Source of the DNA: Gnetum montanum
Taxonomy: Eukaryota; Streptophyta; Gnetopsida; Gnetales; Gnetaceae
DNA: 64,000 nt
Reading direction: 5' to 3'
Assembly: GCA_015680685.1 (NCBI GenBank)
Contig: MNCI01005291.1
Location: 590,860 to 654,859, forward strand
A program made the position numbers and the translations under genes. Every line of letters begins with the position of its first letter. Position 1 is the stretch's first letter. This document shows positions 1 to 11,559 of the stretch, one piece after another. The notes beneath the pieces were generated by a model, which saw only the letters and a program-made list of their open reading frames with translations, did not search any database and was not told where the DNA came from.

Positions 1-480
1 CTTTTTAAATCATAAAATATTTTATTTTCCTTGTAGTGATAGAGATAGTAACCATGGATTTGATATATGTATGCATATACAACCGAAGTTATATCGGGGT
101 TGATTCCATCTTCATCTTCTCTGCACTTTGTCAACAGCGTTTTCATCTTCCACATCCTTCATGCACAACAAGAAGCTTTGGACCATCTCTAATCTCAGAG
201 CCATGCTGTTCCATGAAATGGCTAAATGTGCCAACACCAAGAAAGATTCAAATGTACTAATGATGGTGTAAAACAAAAAATGGTGTAAAATAGGAAGAAG
301 TTTTAAAATCAAAAAGGTGTAAAATAAATAATTTCCAAAATAAAAAATGTGAAAAAAATAGAAAAACTATGGAGCCATATGGATGATTAGCATGGATGGC
401 CATCTCCCCTAGGACTGAGTTGGAAGGAAAAGTTTTAAAAAATTGAGCATGATTATCGATCCATTAGGGTAGTTATTGTT
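1..480 (-). other. 3' noncoding tail of element I
   Basis: No integrase motif is visible below about 590. The stretch around 300-450 is T-rich on the minus strand and matches the tail of element II near 45900-46130, sharing the local pattern GGGGAGATGGCCATCCATG (here) and GGGGAAGATGGCCACCTATG (there), followed by T-rich TTTTACAC runs. It marks sequence between integrase and the 3' LTR and shows where the deletion in element II rejoins. Confidence 0.6.
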
Positions 481-589
481 GGCTTGCTATAGCTAATGAA
501 AAGGCTTTATTTGTTGGATGTTGACCAATTGCTTTTTATCTAGGGTTTGTACATGAGCATGGCCCCAAAAGAAAAGGTTTCATCAATTA

Positions 590-1600
590 TATAAGGTCTC
601 TTCCAAAATGTTTGAAACTTTATTTTCTAGGATATGTGGGTGGAGTTCTAGTAGAGAACCTTATCTAAGCTCATTTCATTGTTTGTTGTATGCCTTGTTC
701 ATCTCATTTAAAGATAGGGAAACCAATCGATTTTTATCTAGCACATTTAGGTTGATCAATCTTTCTCTTTGTGCTAGGCTCAGGTCAAGGTCCAAGTCAT
801 AGGCTATTAAAAGTGTACAGAGCTTGGATTGGACTAGAAGTATTGGAAGTTTTCTATACATTAGCTCGTAGGAAGAGTAGCCAATAGGGAGTTTCCATGT
901 CAAGTGCTAGGCCCAAAGAGCATCATTGAGTGTTGTGCTTCAGTCTCTCCTATATTTTCTTATGGTCCTTATTAGGATCTTTATATCTTCCTGTTGGTGA
1001 GTTCTGCTTGACCATTGGCTTGGGGGTGATAGGATGCTATTAATTTATGTTCAACCCCCAAGAGTTACATTAACTTTCTAAAAGTAGTATCTATAAAATT
1101 AGTTCCATTGTTAGAAATTAGTGTAGGTGGCACTCCAAAATTATTTACAATATGTTTTTATACAAATCTAGTAGTAGTGGATGATGTACAATCAGTGACA
1201 ACTATTGCTTTTGCCCATTTGGTGTATTAGTCAATTGCTATGATGATGTATGCCTTTTTATTGGACATGGGAATGATGGGATCCATGAAGCTAATGCCTC
1301 ATATGTCAAAGGGTTTCAATGGTTGAATTCACTATTGAGGACCCTTCATTCATGTGGTCATCCCACCATCTATTTGACAATGCTCACAAGGTCAGACAAA
1401 TTGGTGGACATTCCTAAGATTGTAGGGAAATAGTATCTTACCATCAATTTTTTATGGCCATGTATCTCACTGCTTAGTGACCTTCACAAGGGCCTTTATG
1501 AGCATCTTGGAGAATGCATAATTTATTCACATTAGGGACATACCAACAAACTAGGTCATTGGCAAACACATTGTAAAGCTATCTATTGATTTTCTTGAAG
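590..1600 (-). pseudogene. Element I integrase, decayed
   Basis: Minus-strand translation gives a degraded H2C2 zinc-binding region (NVHQFV then CEHCQ, about 1370-1420), then the catalytic core: FMDPIIP near 1265 (first Asp), ISNNGTNF near 1105 (second Asp replaced by Asn) and SYHPQANGQAELTNR near 1010 (the Glu is in QAE). The segment 676-903 resembles the conserved region downstream of the core in plant gypsy integrases (IGYSSYELMYRK). Several TAG/TAA codons interrupt it. Integrase normally joins the cDNA to host DNA; with the second catalytic Asp lost and stops present, this copy cannot work. Confidence 0.85.
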
Positions 1601-1659
1601 TACTTTGCATGGTGAAGAAACTATTATTTGTTTCTAAATTCTTAATCTTGTGGCATCTC

Positions 1660-2990
1660 CTATGTGAGAAGGTACGTGAGGATGCCATCATACCATTTTA
1701 GTTTAGTGGGAACGTGGTCATTTATTGCTCCTATAAAGAGGAATTTATCTAGAAATTGATTAGAAAGCAAACTCTCCAACTCTTTATTATCCCATCTTAA
1801 CTGAGAGAGGTGGTTAGAAATCACATTGTTAGTTCCTTTCCAATCTACCATTGTGAGATTGAATTCCTATAAGATCACAAGTCGTCATATGATACAGGGA
1901 CTTACCGTTGGCTTGTTCATTAGGAAGTAGATGGCACTATGATATGTGTGCACAAATACTTTGTATCCAAGCACATAGTGCTTTAACTTTTCTAGAGAAT
2001 ACACCACTACCATTAGTCCTTTCTCAGTTGTGATGTAATTCAATTATGAACCCACAATGCTTCGAATTGCATAGTGGATGTAATATGGATGTTTCTTATC
2101 ATCCAGCTACATAAGCATGATTCCCAATGCATAATTAGATGGATTTTTCATTATATGAAATGGTCTAGACTAGTCTAGTACTCATAGAATTGGATTCTCT
2201 ATGAACTTCTCCTTTAGTTATTGGAATACATGTTCACACTTGGTTTAGATGAACAGAGCATATTTCTTTGAAAGCTTAACCAATGGTTTTGTGATCTTAG
2301 AGAAATGATCTATGAATCATCGATAGTAGCTAGTATGTCCAAGGAACTATAGGATGTCTTTGACCATCTCTAGTTGATGTGTGATTCCTTGGATGATCCT
2401 TGTCTTTTCTAGGTCTACCTCAATCCCTTTTCATGAAGGGTGCCCTAGTACTATGTCTTCCTAGACCATTAAATATATTTTCTACCCATTGAACCTAAGG
2501 TTTATTTCAAAATCTAGGGCTTACTCAAATATAGCCCCATAGGTAGAGAAGTCATCCATCAGGACTTATATCCCACTACCAATCTTCCATTGAAAAATGC
2601 TAAGGACTAGATATTGAAATGTTGTAGGGGTATTGCATAGACTAGAAAACATCTTACAAGATGTAAAATTTCCTTAACGACTCATGAATGTTGTTTTGGC
2701 CTAATCCTCTAATACAATCTAGATTTGGTTATAGCCACTATAATCATCCAATAAGCTATAATAGCAATGCCTAGAAATGATGTCCAACACTTGGTCCAAA
2801 AATGACAATGAAAAATGATCTTTAAATGTTGCCATATTTAATAACCTAAAGTTCATGTAGACTTGCCACTTGCCACATTTCTTTGGCACAATTATGAGTG
2901 GGCTAACACTTACTATTTGCGATGGGATAGATGAACCGCACCTTGAGGAGTTATTTGATTTCCTCTTTGACAATTTGCTTCAATTTGGGG
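1660..2990 (-). pseudogene. Element I reverse transcriptase and RNase H, decayed
   Basis: The 84-codon open stretch 2719-2973 holds RT blocks: SPLIIVPKK, the YMNFRLLN motif (normally IDYRKLN) and LLDDYSGYNQI. The catalytic box follows near 2550 as LMDDFSTYG (normally YxDD; the two Asp residues remain). The connection region (FLGHTSYYR, FIDHFSKITKPL) lies near 2300. RNase H follows at about 1900-2060, with ITTEKGLMVVVYSLEKLKHY and then VHTYHSAI, where the usual catalytic Asp of TDH is Tyr. Numerous in-frame stops, mostly TAG, make it nonfunctional. Directly downstream on the minus strand is the integrase, as in Ty3/gypsy. Confidence 0.88.
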
Positions 2991-3559
2991 TTTAGTTGCC
3001 TCTATAGCTACCATCTTAACTTCATGGCTAGGTCAGTGTAGATACAATGTTGGCATATCCTTAGATCAATTCTAATTAGTTCAGGTATGACCAAGAAAAG
3101 GTGGTTGGCCATTTGTTTACTACCTTCAATAGCTTATCTTTTTGTTTTGAAGCAAGATTTGCATTGATTATAACTAGCTTACCATTATTTAAAAATGCAT
3201 ATTCCATGCCAGTTGGTAGAGTTTTTAACTCTAGGGGCTTCTACTTGAAATTATCAGGGATTTCTAACTCTCCACAATAGGTATCATCATCTTCATCATC
3301 AAAGAGTTGGTGATGAACTTGCTCAAGTTTATTCATGCCTTTAACATAAGCACATGTCAGGCTCTCAATAAGTTCCATACATAATGTGCTGCTATCAAAG
3401 TTAGATGTTAGCCATTAGATGCTCTCCTATTTTGTGGCTATTGTGTATAAACACCTTTGGATATCAATTTTATGTGGACACTAATTACATGTTATGATGA
3501 ATGTACCTTTAATGGACCAAATTTTCCACATTCAATTACACCCATTATCATTATATGCA

Positions 3560-3965
3560 GTGCATGGAACATGCTTCTTCTCTAGATATCCAGATTCATT
3601 TTCCTTGGAGATTTCTAAGAAGAGGTTCCTAATGGCCATTCATGCATTGATAGTGCTTAACCATGCATGTCCCATAATGATGGGGAAGTTGCCTTTGAAA
3701 TTTTCTACCTTGATCACCAGAAAATTAGCAAGATAGGACCATCCACAAAATGTAGTTATAATGTCCTCCACTAATCCCAAAGGAATAGTGATTGACTAGT
3801 CTACCAATTCCAAATGGATGTTGCTTTTCTTGAGAGGTGGTAGGTTCCAGGCCTTGTACATGTCATGAGAGATGAGATTGACATTGGAACTAGAATCAAG
3901 AAGATCCTTGCATGGCTCATGTCTAACAATTTGTAAGTAAAGAAGAGGCTTCTTAGGTCAGATCT
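3560..3965 (-). pseudogene. Element I retropepsin-like protease
   Basis: Minus strand reads DLLDSSSNVNLIS followed by DMYKAWNLPPLKK, then SITIPLGLVEDI and NFLVIKV...GNFPIIMGHAWLS. In plant gypsy proteases the active site is D-T/S-G-S/A; here the Gly is Ser (DSSS), so the catalytic loop is damaged. The block aligns closely with the DSGS protease of element II at 46130-46830. It would cut the Gag-Pol precursor in the particle. Confidence 0.8.
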
Positions 3966-3969
3966 TTTT

Positions 3970-6480
3970 GTGGGAAGGTTTACTAGCCTTGATCCAATTG
4001 GAAAAAACATGAGTTAATATCACAGTGTGGATTTGAGGTGGCATTTGGTTTGAAGGGAACTTGAATGTGTTTGATGTAGAGGATGAGGGTGTTGGAGATA
4101 TAGGACGATGAACCGCATTAGGTTGTGAGGATTTGGGAGGAATGTTGGGTCAGAAAAATGATCATTTCCTAAATAAATTATCTAAACCACTTGGCTAGAA
4201 GGTCAGTTGTAAATGTACAGTCCTCATAGCATTTCATTGTTGCAGCTATGAGGAAATTTTAACCTACATGGATGGAGTAATATGTGACTAGATTTAGAGC
4301 AAAGGAATGTGTGCAAACTAATGTAGAGGGTGGTATGGATATGGGTGCTCCCATTGAGTAGATGGTGAATGAGTTTGATTGTACTCTAGGTGATAAAAGT
4401 GATGCTAGAATGAGGCATGGCTTGTAGAGCTTCATGGAGAAACAGGTTTCTAAACATAGTACTTGTATATATTTGGTTTCATATAAGGGTATTGCTATCT
4501 CAAAAGTGGCATTCCCCATGACTTTGGTTGGTGTCATGACTAGTATTGCTCATACAGTTGTGGTGGAGCTCCACTTGGATAGTAAGCTTGATGTTGTTGG
4601 TGGAACTACCTTGGATTGCCTTAAGGATAAGGCAATCATCTAGGTACTTCCTTTTGTGCTACTCAAGGATTCAATGTGTACATCCCAAACTCTTATAAGT
4701 GTGACATCATAAGGCAACATCCCTTATGATGTTCATATTAACAAATATCACATCCAACATCATCATTAGAATTTGTCTCTATAACTTCTTCTACTACAAC
4801 AACTTTGCCCTTACCTCTTTGGTAGGCATGTTTAGCTTTTTTTCACCTCTTGTGATCACAATCACTATTTTTCTCTTTGGATTCCTTAGTAATTTTCATA
4901 AAGGTTTGGAATTTTTCACCCAAAGAGTCCCATAGTTTATCAACCTTTACCTAGATATTAGAAACAGATTTTTGTATATGCAAGGTTTTCCTATTCATCA
5001 CCTCATCGAGTGGTGACTTCTCCTTGTCATAGAATCAAACCTCCCTTTTACTAAGAAAATGATTCCTATTTTATTCTTGTACACTTTCTCTTTTCACAAC
5101 TCACCTTCTTCTTTTGCTACCTTTTCTATCAACCTTTATATTTGATGAGCTCTTAGTTTAGACAATCTCGCTTGGGCATAAACCCCAAGAGTTCTTCTAG
5201 TTTCTGCTTTGACACCATCTATGATGTGGCAAAGTTATTCCCTCTAAGAATAACCATGGTTAGGGCATTAATGTAAGAGAGAATAGTATCTACCCATGGT
5301 GGCATCCAAGGGCTCATTTATTCCTTGTTTCTAGCCTTGGATTTGCCTTCTCAGATTAGACACTCTAAAGTACATCTAGTATTTATTATTAAATAACTCT
5401 AGCATTGTACTCCATATGTAGATAGATTTCAACTCCAAGGATCAGTCTTAGCTTTCTACGTCTTTGATGAGTGTCCTAGGGAATAGCTTCAATTTCTACG
5501 AATCATTCTCTATGTTTTATAAGGTGCAAGCATTTTGAAAGGCTTGTAGATGATTCTATAGATCAAAGTTATATCCCCCCCTCAAATCTTGGAATATTTT
5601 CCATGTCTAAGTGCTTGATCTGACTATCTTTGACATGCCTCATTGGGATCTTGACTACCTTTGCAATGTTAAGCCTGCTTCAAGTTGCCAACAAAGGCTT
5701 TTCATAATCATTATTTCATTGTCGTCGATGATGTCCTCTATTACCCATTTGATTATTATGGGCATGGTGATTAGTATTATTGTTCTACTACTCAGCTCCA
5801 TCAAGATTGTTCCTCTTATAGAATTTTTTAGAATCAGAAGAGAAAGAAGAAGGAGATTTAGATGAAGATGATGAAGAGGGAGGAGGACTGCCACCACCAT
5901 GCTGTCTACCAACTCCTTTTCAGTTGTCACAACCACATTTGTCAGTTTTCTTATTATCTTGATGCTTGTCCAAGCCCCTACCTTGACTACCATCTTTTCC
6001 TAAACTTGAATTATTGATAGTAGATCATAGATTCAGAGCCACAACCCTATCATCAGTAACAAGGGGTGGAGAATTTTTAGGTTGAAAGCCCCCTAAGGGA
6101 GGGTCCTCATTGTTGTCTTGGTTCAGCAAGAATAAGGGATTGATAAACCATTTTCCCTTCATAGCCTCATGATGCCTCTCCTAGTGATGATCTCTCTTGC
6201 ATTGTGTGTTAGTGGGATGGTAGTCCTGGTAGTCATAATCATGCACAACATACTCCTATTGAAGATCATGAATGCCTAACTTCTTGAGAGCTTGAAGTAG
6301 CATCATGGGCACAAATCGATTGAGAGGCATTACAACATTGCCTTCCATATCATGCCATTATAGTTGTTCATCCTAATGTAGGATGAAGGTGAAATTAAGC
6401 ACATACTCATCTAGATGACTATATATGACTTTGCACTCTTAAGGGATAGATGATTTTGTATCATCTTGCCTATGAGAAGA
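3970..6480 (-). pseudogene. Element I gag, decayed
   Basis: Recognised by alignment with the better preserved gag of element II: segments such as SRLNIAKVVKIP and HLDMENIPRFEGG (about 5570-5680) correspond to SMLDITEVVRIP and RLDMNNIPCFEGG there, and LGVYAQARLSKLRAHQI (about 5150-5200) to LGTYAQGRLSKLRSHEV. Gag forms the virus-like particle that packages element RNA. At least a dozen stop codons occur in the traceable frame. Other open stretches here, for example on the minus strand at 5655-5993, are alternative frames over the same DNA. Confidence 0.75.
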
Positions 6481-6618
6481 AGAAGAAATTTTGCAAAAAA
6501 AATAAAATATTAGTGTGCTTTTGTAATTATTTGGGAATGATATTGACTTGAGGGTACATCCAATGATATTAATAATATTTACTAAACCTAGATAGCACAT
6601 GTTTCAACAAAAGAAGAG

Positions 6619-6637
6619 TCCCTAACAATAGCATCAA
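6619..6637 (-). other. Primer-binding site of element I (tRNA-Asp-like, mutated)
   Basis: On the minus strand the 19 bases directly after the LTR read TTGATGCTATTGTTAGGGA. The matching site in element II is TTGGCACCGTTGCCAGGGA, close to the plant tRNA-Asp-type PBS (TGGCGCCGTTGCC...). The differences are mostly transitions. Confidence 0.75.
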
Positions 6638-7527
6638 TGATGAGTAGTGTGGTACCCCTACACCCAACCATACAAATCACAAAGCATTCACACATGATCC
6701 GGTCAAATTCTGTGGACTCTATAGTTTCCAGTGCACTAGTTCTCTAGGAACTAAACTAGATGTTGAGGACATTTTTTGTCTTTCCAAGTACATTTGTGAA
6801 GCTCAAGGATATGATTTAAGTGTAATTAAGGCACATGATTTTTTTTATTTTATATTTTATAGTTTTGGTTCTTGAAATAAATAGAATAAGAAATAGATTA
6901 TTTTAATGTCTACTTTAATCTAATGGGCTAACTATTGTCTAACTAGTCCTAACATAAGTATCTAGTCCCACTTGCTCTAGACATCTTGAACACATAACAT
7001 TGCTGGGTTATCAAGTGTTAAGTGTTGTTGGGATTACAAATGTCATATGCATGCTTGAAGTGTTCATACTTATGGGTTTACTTAATTGCTATTTAACTTA
7101 TCTCACTTAATTTCTTAATTAGCTTAATTACTAGAAAACATTGAATAGATAGCTAAAACCATTAAATGCATGAATGAAGCATTTAAACTATCTAGAATGC
7201 TACAAGGTTTGATTAGAAAGCTCATATTTATTTCTACATACCTTATTGTGCTTAGGTACAATAGTGCTCGAATAAAGATCTATACACTCAATGATTTCTG
7301 CTATGAGCACTCAAGAAAATATTCTAACTTTTGAATGTAAAAACTGGAAGAGTTTGGCTACTACTATGACTTGATGTCCCATAAACATGGCTATGAGCTT
7401 GTATTTATAGTTTTTTCTATAGGAATATGTTGATGGGGCCCCATAGATATAGCAAATGCTATGTCAATGTGACCTCATCGATAGGGCAACATCACATAAA
7501 GAAGGCCCCATCGATGGGGGCCCATCA
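6638..7527 (-). repeat. 5' LTR of element I (890 bp)
   Basis: It starts TGATGAGTAG and ends GGGCCCATCA on the plus strand, so it carries TGATG...CATCA termini. The plus-strand left part aligns with the LTRs at 43290 and 49581 (both begin TGATGAGTGGCGAGGTACC). The part near 7400-7527 (U3 of the minus-strand element) differs: it carries ATCGAT-centred palindromes rather than the GATATC-centred ones of element II. The solo LTR at 43234-51284 matches this U3 in inverse orientation. Confidence 0.85.
7402..7409 (-). promoter_or_regulatory. Putative TATA box in the element I LTR
   Basis: The minus strand has TATAAATA in the context ACTATAAATACAAGC about 120 bases into the LTR. The same TATAAATA lies at the same relative place, just downstream of the palindrome-rich U3, in both LTRs of element II (44011-44018, 50302-50309). 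Position and conservation support a core promoter; activity is inferred. Confidence 0.6.
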
Positions 7528-7880
7528 AAATGATACTTTTATGCTCATTAATAGCCTTAGGGACCATCTTGGTTATTATTTTTTGTTAGCTTATGTCATT
7601 GTAATAGTGTTCTACCCTTTTTATTATTTTATCACATGGTATGATCATGACTATTAGTATGGAAATTCTTAGTTATAAGTTAAAAATTTTTGGTTTTTAA
7701 AGTTTTATATATATCTTTTATTTTTCTTTCATAATGGCTACAAGTTAAAACAATAGGATTATGAAATAAAGTGATGATAATCATGGAAATATGAAAGGGT
7801 AAAATAGGATGTAACTTTTAAACTAGAAACCCAAACATGAAACTAAGAAACAAATTTGTCCAATTGTATACTTAAGAGAT
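7528..7880. other. No recognisable feature
   Basis: AT-rich sequence between the LTR of element I and the end of remnant G1. No coding motif or repeat was recognised; it may be the 3' noncoding part of G1 into which element I inserted. Confidence 0.4.
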
Positions 7881-7889
7881 AAAGGAGAG

Positions 7890-8030
7890 GCCACAAATTT
7901 ACCAAATTTAGGCCTTGGTAGACCATTTTTTTTCTAGTTTTAAGCATTAGCGAGCCATGATGTTGCCAATTTTAGGCCTTAGCAGGCCATGTCCTACTAG
8001 TTTTAGGTCTTAGCAGGTTGTGACCACACC
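7890..8030 (-). repeat. GGCCTxxTAAGGCCTAAAACT tandem repeat after the G1 protease ORF
   Basis: About four imperfect units of 30-40 bp contain a core like TGGCCTGCTAAGGCCTAAAACTAG (minus strand). The same repeat follows the equivalent reading frame in G2 at 26125-26235, so it is a family trait and not a chance local repeat. Confidence 0.7.
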
Positions 8031-8033
8031 TAT

Positions 8034-9011
8034 CTAGCAAGTATGAAATGCTCTTAAAAGGTCATATAAGGATAAGAACAATAATGAAGCATGACATAAT
8101 GTTGTGAAAGTAAACAAATGGCCATTAACTAAAGAAGGGATCAAGTATCTATGTATTTTTTGCTTGATCCTTGATAAACCAAAGGGCTTCCTTTGCATGA
8201 TCCAAGTTTCACCATTTTTCTTGTTCAAAATGATCATCAGTAGGTACTCTCATTGATTGCTTAATGTTATGGGTTTGGTGAATTTAGCCTCATTGTTCTT
8301 ATTGTCATTGATTTTGATCTTGGTACTGGATCTAGCTTGATATTTGGGAATGTCCTCTTGAAACATCACCTTTGAACCTCAATCAATGATAACATAGTTA
8401 ACCAATGGTACTCACACATTGTCTCCATGGACCAAAATTTTCCCTTCCCCATATGGTAAATGGACTTCCTGGTGTATAGGAGATGAAATCATGTAGAGCT
8501 TAGCCAACCATGGCCTTCCTAAGATCAAGTCAAAAATGAGTATCTCTTTGACCACTAGCAAGTGTGTGAATGTGGAAAACTACTTCCTAGCTATGCAATC
8601 CAAGGAAATAAAACCTCACACTACTACTCATGATCCATTAAATGACTTGAGTGTTGAGGTAATGGTTTCTTAGATGTTTTGGGTTAAGACTAGCTTTTCA
8701 ACAATGCTGTATGGTATCACATTAGTTGTTGCCCCATCATCCACATGAACATGAGGAGCCTTGTACCTGCCAACACATATGGTAATGAGGAGAGGAGAAA
8801 ATATCACTTCCCCAAGTTGAGAGTCAATCTTCACCTCACTATCACGAAAGTTGAGCATGGGTTGATGCTTGTTTCCTCTAAGTGAGGTTTGCTTAATGGT
8901 AGAGTGAATTGATTCTTTGTTGGTGGGTATGTCTCTACTCATAGGAATAGAGGTTAACATCCAAGATAGTGCATCTCTGTGAGAAGGAGAAGTCATGACT
9001 AGATCATACAA
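8034..9011 (-). pseudogene. G1 retropepsin-like protease and downstream tail
   Basis: The open stretch 8670-9011 (113 codons) ends with LLITICVGRYKAPHVHVDDG followed by ATTNVIPYSIVEKLVLT, which fits the retropepsin active-site region of plant gypsy elements (normally hhDxGS/A with xNhxP). Here it is VDDGA. The stretch 8034-8237 encodes a tail with IPSLVNGHLFTFTTLCHASL that matches the G2 tail (IPSFVNGHFFTFAILYHASW at about 26000-26090). Between them the frame is broken. No RT box follows; the DNA passes straight into the tandem repeat at 7890-8030. Confidence 0.65.
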
Positions 9012-9990
9012 GTTTGGAAATGTGTTATTTTATTTTAATGATCATTTGGCTTGCTCCATTGTTGTGAGGAAGCTCTTTTCCTTGGTGTGTAACTTTTCAT
9101 CCTTAGTGGTTTTAAATTAATTCATACTTCCTAGTGTTTATGGCTTAGATTTCAATGTAGGTGCCTTGGATCCCTTGTCCATGGGTGTAGTTGATCTTGG
9201 TGCAGGTCTAGATGGGTTATCTTTAGTGGGCTTATTTGTTAGTTTGATGCTAGGTTGCTTTTATCACTATTGTGGTGATGGTTTCTTGCTAACCATTGAG
9301 TTGTTGACCATAACAGGTGGGCTTCGGTCATGGGTTGTTGTGGTCTTACTTGCTGAAGGTGAAGGGATCTAAATAAAAAATGGTTCCTTAAGCTTTAGAA
9401 GGTTGGTAACTTTTTGATTGTGTTGTTATATTGAAGTCACTATACAGGGGACATGTATGTTGAAAGGCTTCTTAGGGCCTAGAGGAGGTGGTATCCTAAT
9501 GAAAAAGGGCTCTCTAGGCTTTATGTTTTGGGATCACTGTTGTCCTTTGATGAAAAATGGTTCCTTAGGAGGATTAGAGGATTTGGTTTCTGTGAATGAT
9601 GCTATAGTGTAAGATTTTTTGTTGGTTCTTGGAGAGTCAAGCTTATTCAACACCAACTCTCTATAGTTGATCATCTTCTAGAGATCATCCATTAATGCTA
9701 GGAAAAAATTTCCATTTGATGATAATGATAATACTTATCTAGTTTGAAGTACTTTGGTAGCTTCAAATCCTCTTTGGTCACTATTTTTGGGTCTTAGGTA
9801 GGAAGGATGATAGGTTTTTTTAGTACCCATGCTAGGTTTGAAAAGTCCAGCAACTATTGTGAAAATCTTGTGAATAACCAAATCACCTACAACTACTACA
9901 CTAGGTTTAGTTATAGGAAAATGGGTAGCAACATTGGTTTTTCCTTGGAAATTTTTTTTTAAAATGGTTTTAAGTTTTAAAAATTGCAAA
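9012..9990 (-). pseudogene. G1 gag C-terminal part and linker, decayed
   Basis: Minus-strand reading from about 9760 gives PKYFKLDKYYHYHQM, equivalent to PKYFSLDRYYHYHQM in G2 at 24410-24460. G1 then lacks the IGHDTN part, a small deletion. Further on, around 9180-9400, a frame with SLHLQQVRPQQPMTEAHLLW corresponds, with a frame change, to the Pro/Ser/Gln-rich linker of G2. The motif looks like a degenerate CCHC-type knuckle (YHYH...GH) of gag. Plus-strand open stretches at 9166-9612 are antisense to this and carry no known domain. Confidence 0.55.
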
Positions 9991-9999
9991 AAACTATTT

Positions 10000-11400
10000 T
10001 TGAAAGGTAAATCAGATTTTGGAGAAGAGAGTAGGCAGAGGCCTTCCTTCTAACACTAGAAACTATAATGCTTGAAAATTTTGATTGCTGGAAAATTGAA
10101 AATTTCAAGTGAACACCCTAATCTTGGATTCCAAGGGTCTCTAAGAAATAGGATCCAAGGCATCCTAGATAATATTTTCAATCACCTAGGTACTTGGAAA
10201 GTGTAAATAGGGGTTAATAATTTAAATGAAAATATAGATATAACCTAAAATAAAGCACATAAATTAAACTTGGAATGAACTTGCACAACAAATGAACTAA
10301 AAAAATTATTGAAATAATGAAAAAATTTCATGGTATAAACTTCAAAGGTTAGATTGTGCCCAAATTCATAAAGGAGTTACTTGGATGAAGCTTGAAGCTT
10401 GTTAAAGCAAGTAGGTTGTGTGCTATGGTTAGCTTTATGATCCAAGTACTTTCCAACTCTAGGTACCAAAAATCCTTCTAGGTTTGTAGCTTAGATCTTT
10501 CGTGTTGATCACTAAGGGGGTAGGGTTTTTGCAATGTTGGTATAAAGGGGGTAAGGTTTTTTGCAACATTGGTTGCAAAGGAGGTAAGGTTTTGTGAAAT
10601 TGGTGCAAAGGTTATGAAATTTGGAGGCAAGGTTTTGTGACGTTGGTGCAAAGGTTATGAAATTTTCTCCACCTAGAAAAACCTAGAGAACTTCTTCAAT
10701 GTATTTGAAATTTTTATTTATAGGCCATAGTATTACTAGTTTTTGGCTGCAAATTTTTTCCATGATTAATGATAGATTGACATTAATTTGTTGGTGTATT
10801 AGGCCTTTACCTCCAATGTAGTTTCCATTTATGATAAGTTTTGATACACTCAAGGCCATCAAAACTATGTTAGATACCATAAATTGTAAACAAAGTTTTG
10901 GCATACCATGCTAGAATGTTAAAGCAATGCTAGAATTGTGAAGAAGCCAAATCCCCAACCACACCAACATTGACTTTGTGGAGTAACGCCAAAGGTTATG
11001 GAAGCTATGCTAGCAACTAAAGTGAAAATGAAAACCCAAACCTCCCAAAGCTAGCTTTTATGAAAATAGTAGAAACCCCATAACCCCAATGATGGCTTTG
11101 TGGCATCCATGCTGAAGGTTATGAGCACTATGCTAGATATTACTAGGAAAATGAAACCCCAACACTACCAATGCTTGGTGTAGGTGGTTCTAGCATAGTT
11201 GAGGCTATACCCCTACAAAACCCATGAAAATGCCAAATTTGCCAGTCCAAAAGGCATTCTTAACCTTCCCAAGCCCAAATATAGACATGGCATGACTTTT
11301 TCCACTTAGGAAGTGAGGCTATGAAAACTTATGATGCATTTTTCAACCCTAGAAAGTTAAAGTATGTGAGATTTCATCTCATGGATTACAAACCCCACAT
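10000..11400 (-). repeat. G1 LTR/leader-like region
   Basis: Around 10010-10220 the minus strand aligns with 21340-21560 of G2: both contain a CCTAGGTGAT...GATTTTCCA(A/G)CAA segment, then a (T/C)TAGTGTTAGAAGGA or CACTAGAAGAAGGA stretch that resembles the LTR-leader junction of Tat-like gypsy elements. The rest, to about 11400, holds repeated ATGCTAG and CATAACC elements. Exact LTR ends were not found. Confidence 0.4.
10500..10672 (-). repeat. Short tandem repeat (GCAAGGTTTTGTGAxxTTGGTGCAAAGG type)
   Basis: Four to five imperfect copies of a 35-45 bp unit on the plus strand, each with GG(T/C)AAGGTTTT(T/G)TG followed by TTGGT(G/T)(C/A)AAAGG. They lie within the LTR-like part of G1. Confidence 0.6.
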
Positions 11401-11559
11401 TTTTATAATAAAAATATAGCCTCAAGTGTAAGGGTGAAGGTTACAATGCTAAAAAGGTTATAACATGAATTTTCTTGGTGGTGTTTCATGAAGAAGGACA
11501 ACTCCTACTAATATGTCATCTTGAGACCTCTAAGAAAGATTGAAGCCTATTCATATTCC

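Larger units (their letters stand above)
1..7527 (-). mobile_element. Ty3/gypsy (Athila-like) LTR retrotransposon I, 3' LTR beyond window
   Basis: Reading down the minus strand from 7527 gives the expected order: 5' LTR, primer-binding site, gag, retropepsin, reverse transcriptase, RNase H, integrase, then a noncoding tail that runs off the left edge. All coding domains contain several stop codons and frameshifts, so the copy is dead. Order protease-RT-RH-IN is diagnostic of Ty3/gypsy. The PBS resembles the tRNA-Asp type used by Athila-like elements. Gag and protease align residue by residue with element II at 43290-50398, so the two belong to one lineage, but only element I keeps the RT-integrase part. 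Confidence 0.9.
7880..11400 (-). mobile_element. Remnant G1: gag-protease LTR retrotransposon family, minus copy
   Basis: This segment is an inverted, independently decayed relative of G2 (about 20100-26240). Shared blocks in order on the minus strand are: LTR/leader boundary (about 10010-10220 against 21340-21560), gag tail with KYFxLDxYYHYHQM, a Pro/Ser-rich linker, a protease with VDDG, a conserved tail ending HASLLFLSLYDLLRAFHTC, and a GGCCTA-type tandem repeat. Neither copy shows RT, RNase H or integrase after the protease. Limits at both ends are approximate because no LTR pair or TSD could be found. Confidence 0.7.

Noticed and set aside
5655-5993. 112-codon minus-strand ORF in element I
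   Set aside because: An alternative frame over the gag region; the aligned gag frame is a different one. The same shadow exists in element II at 48523-48981.
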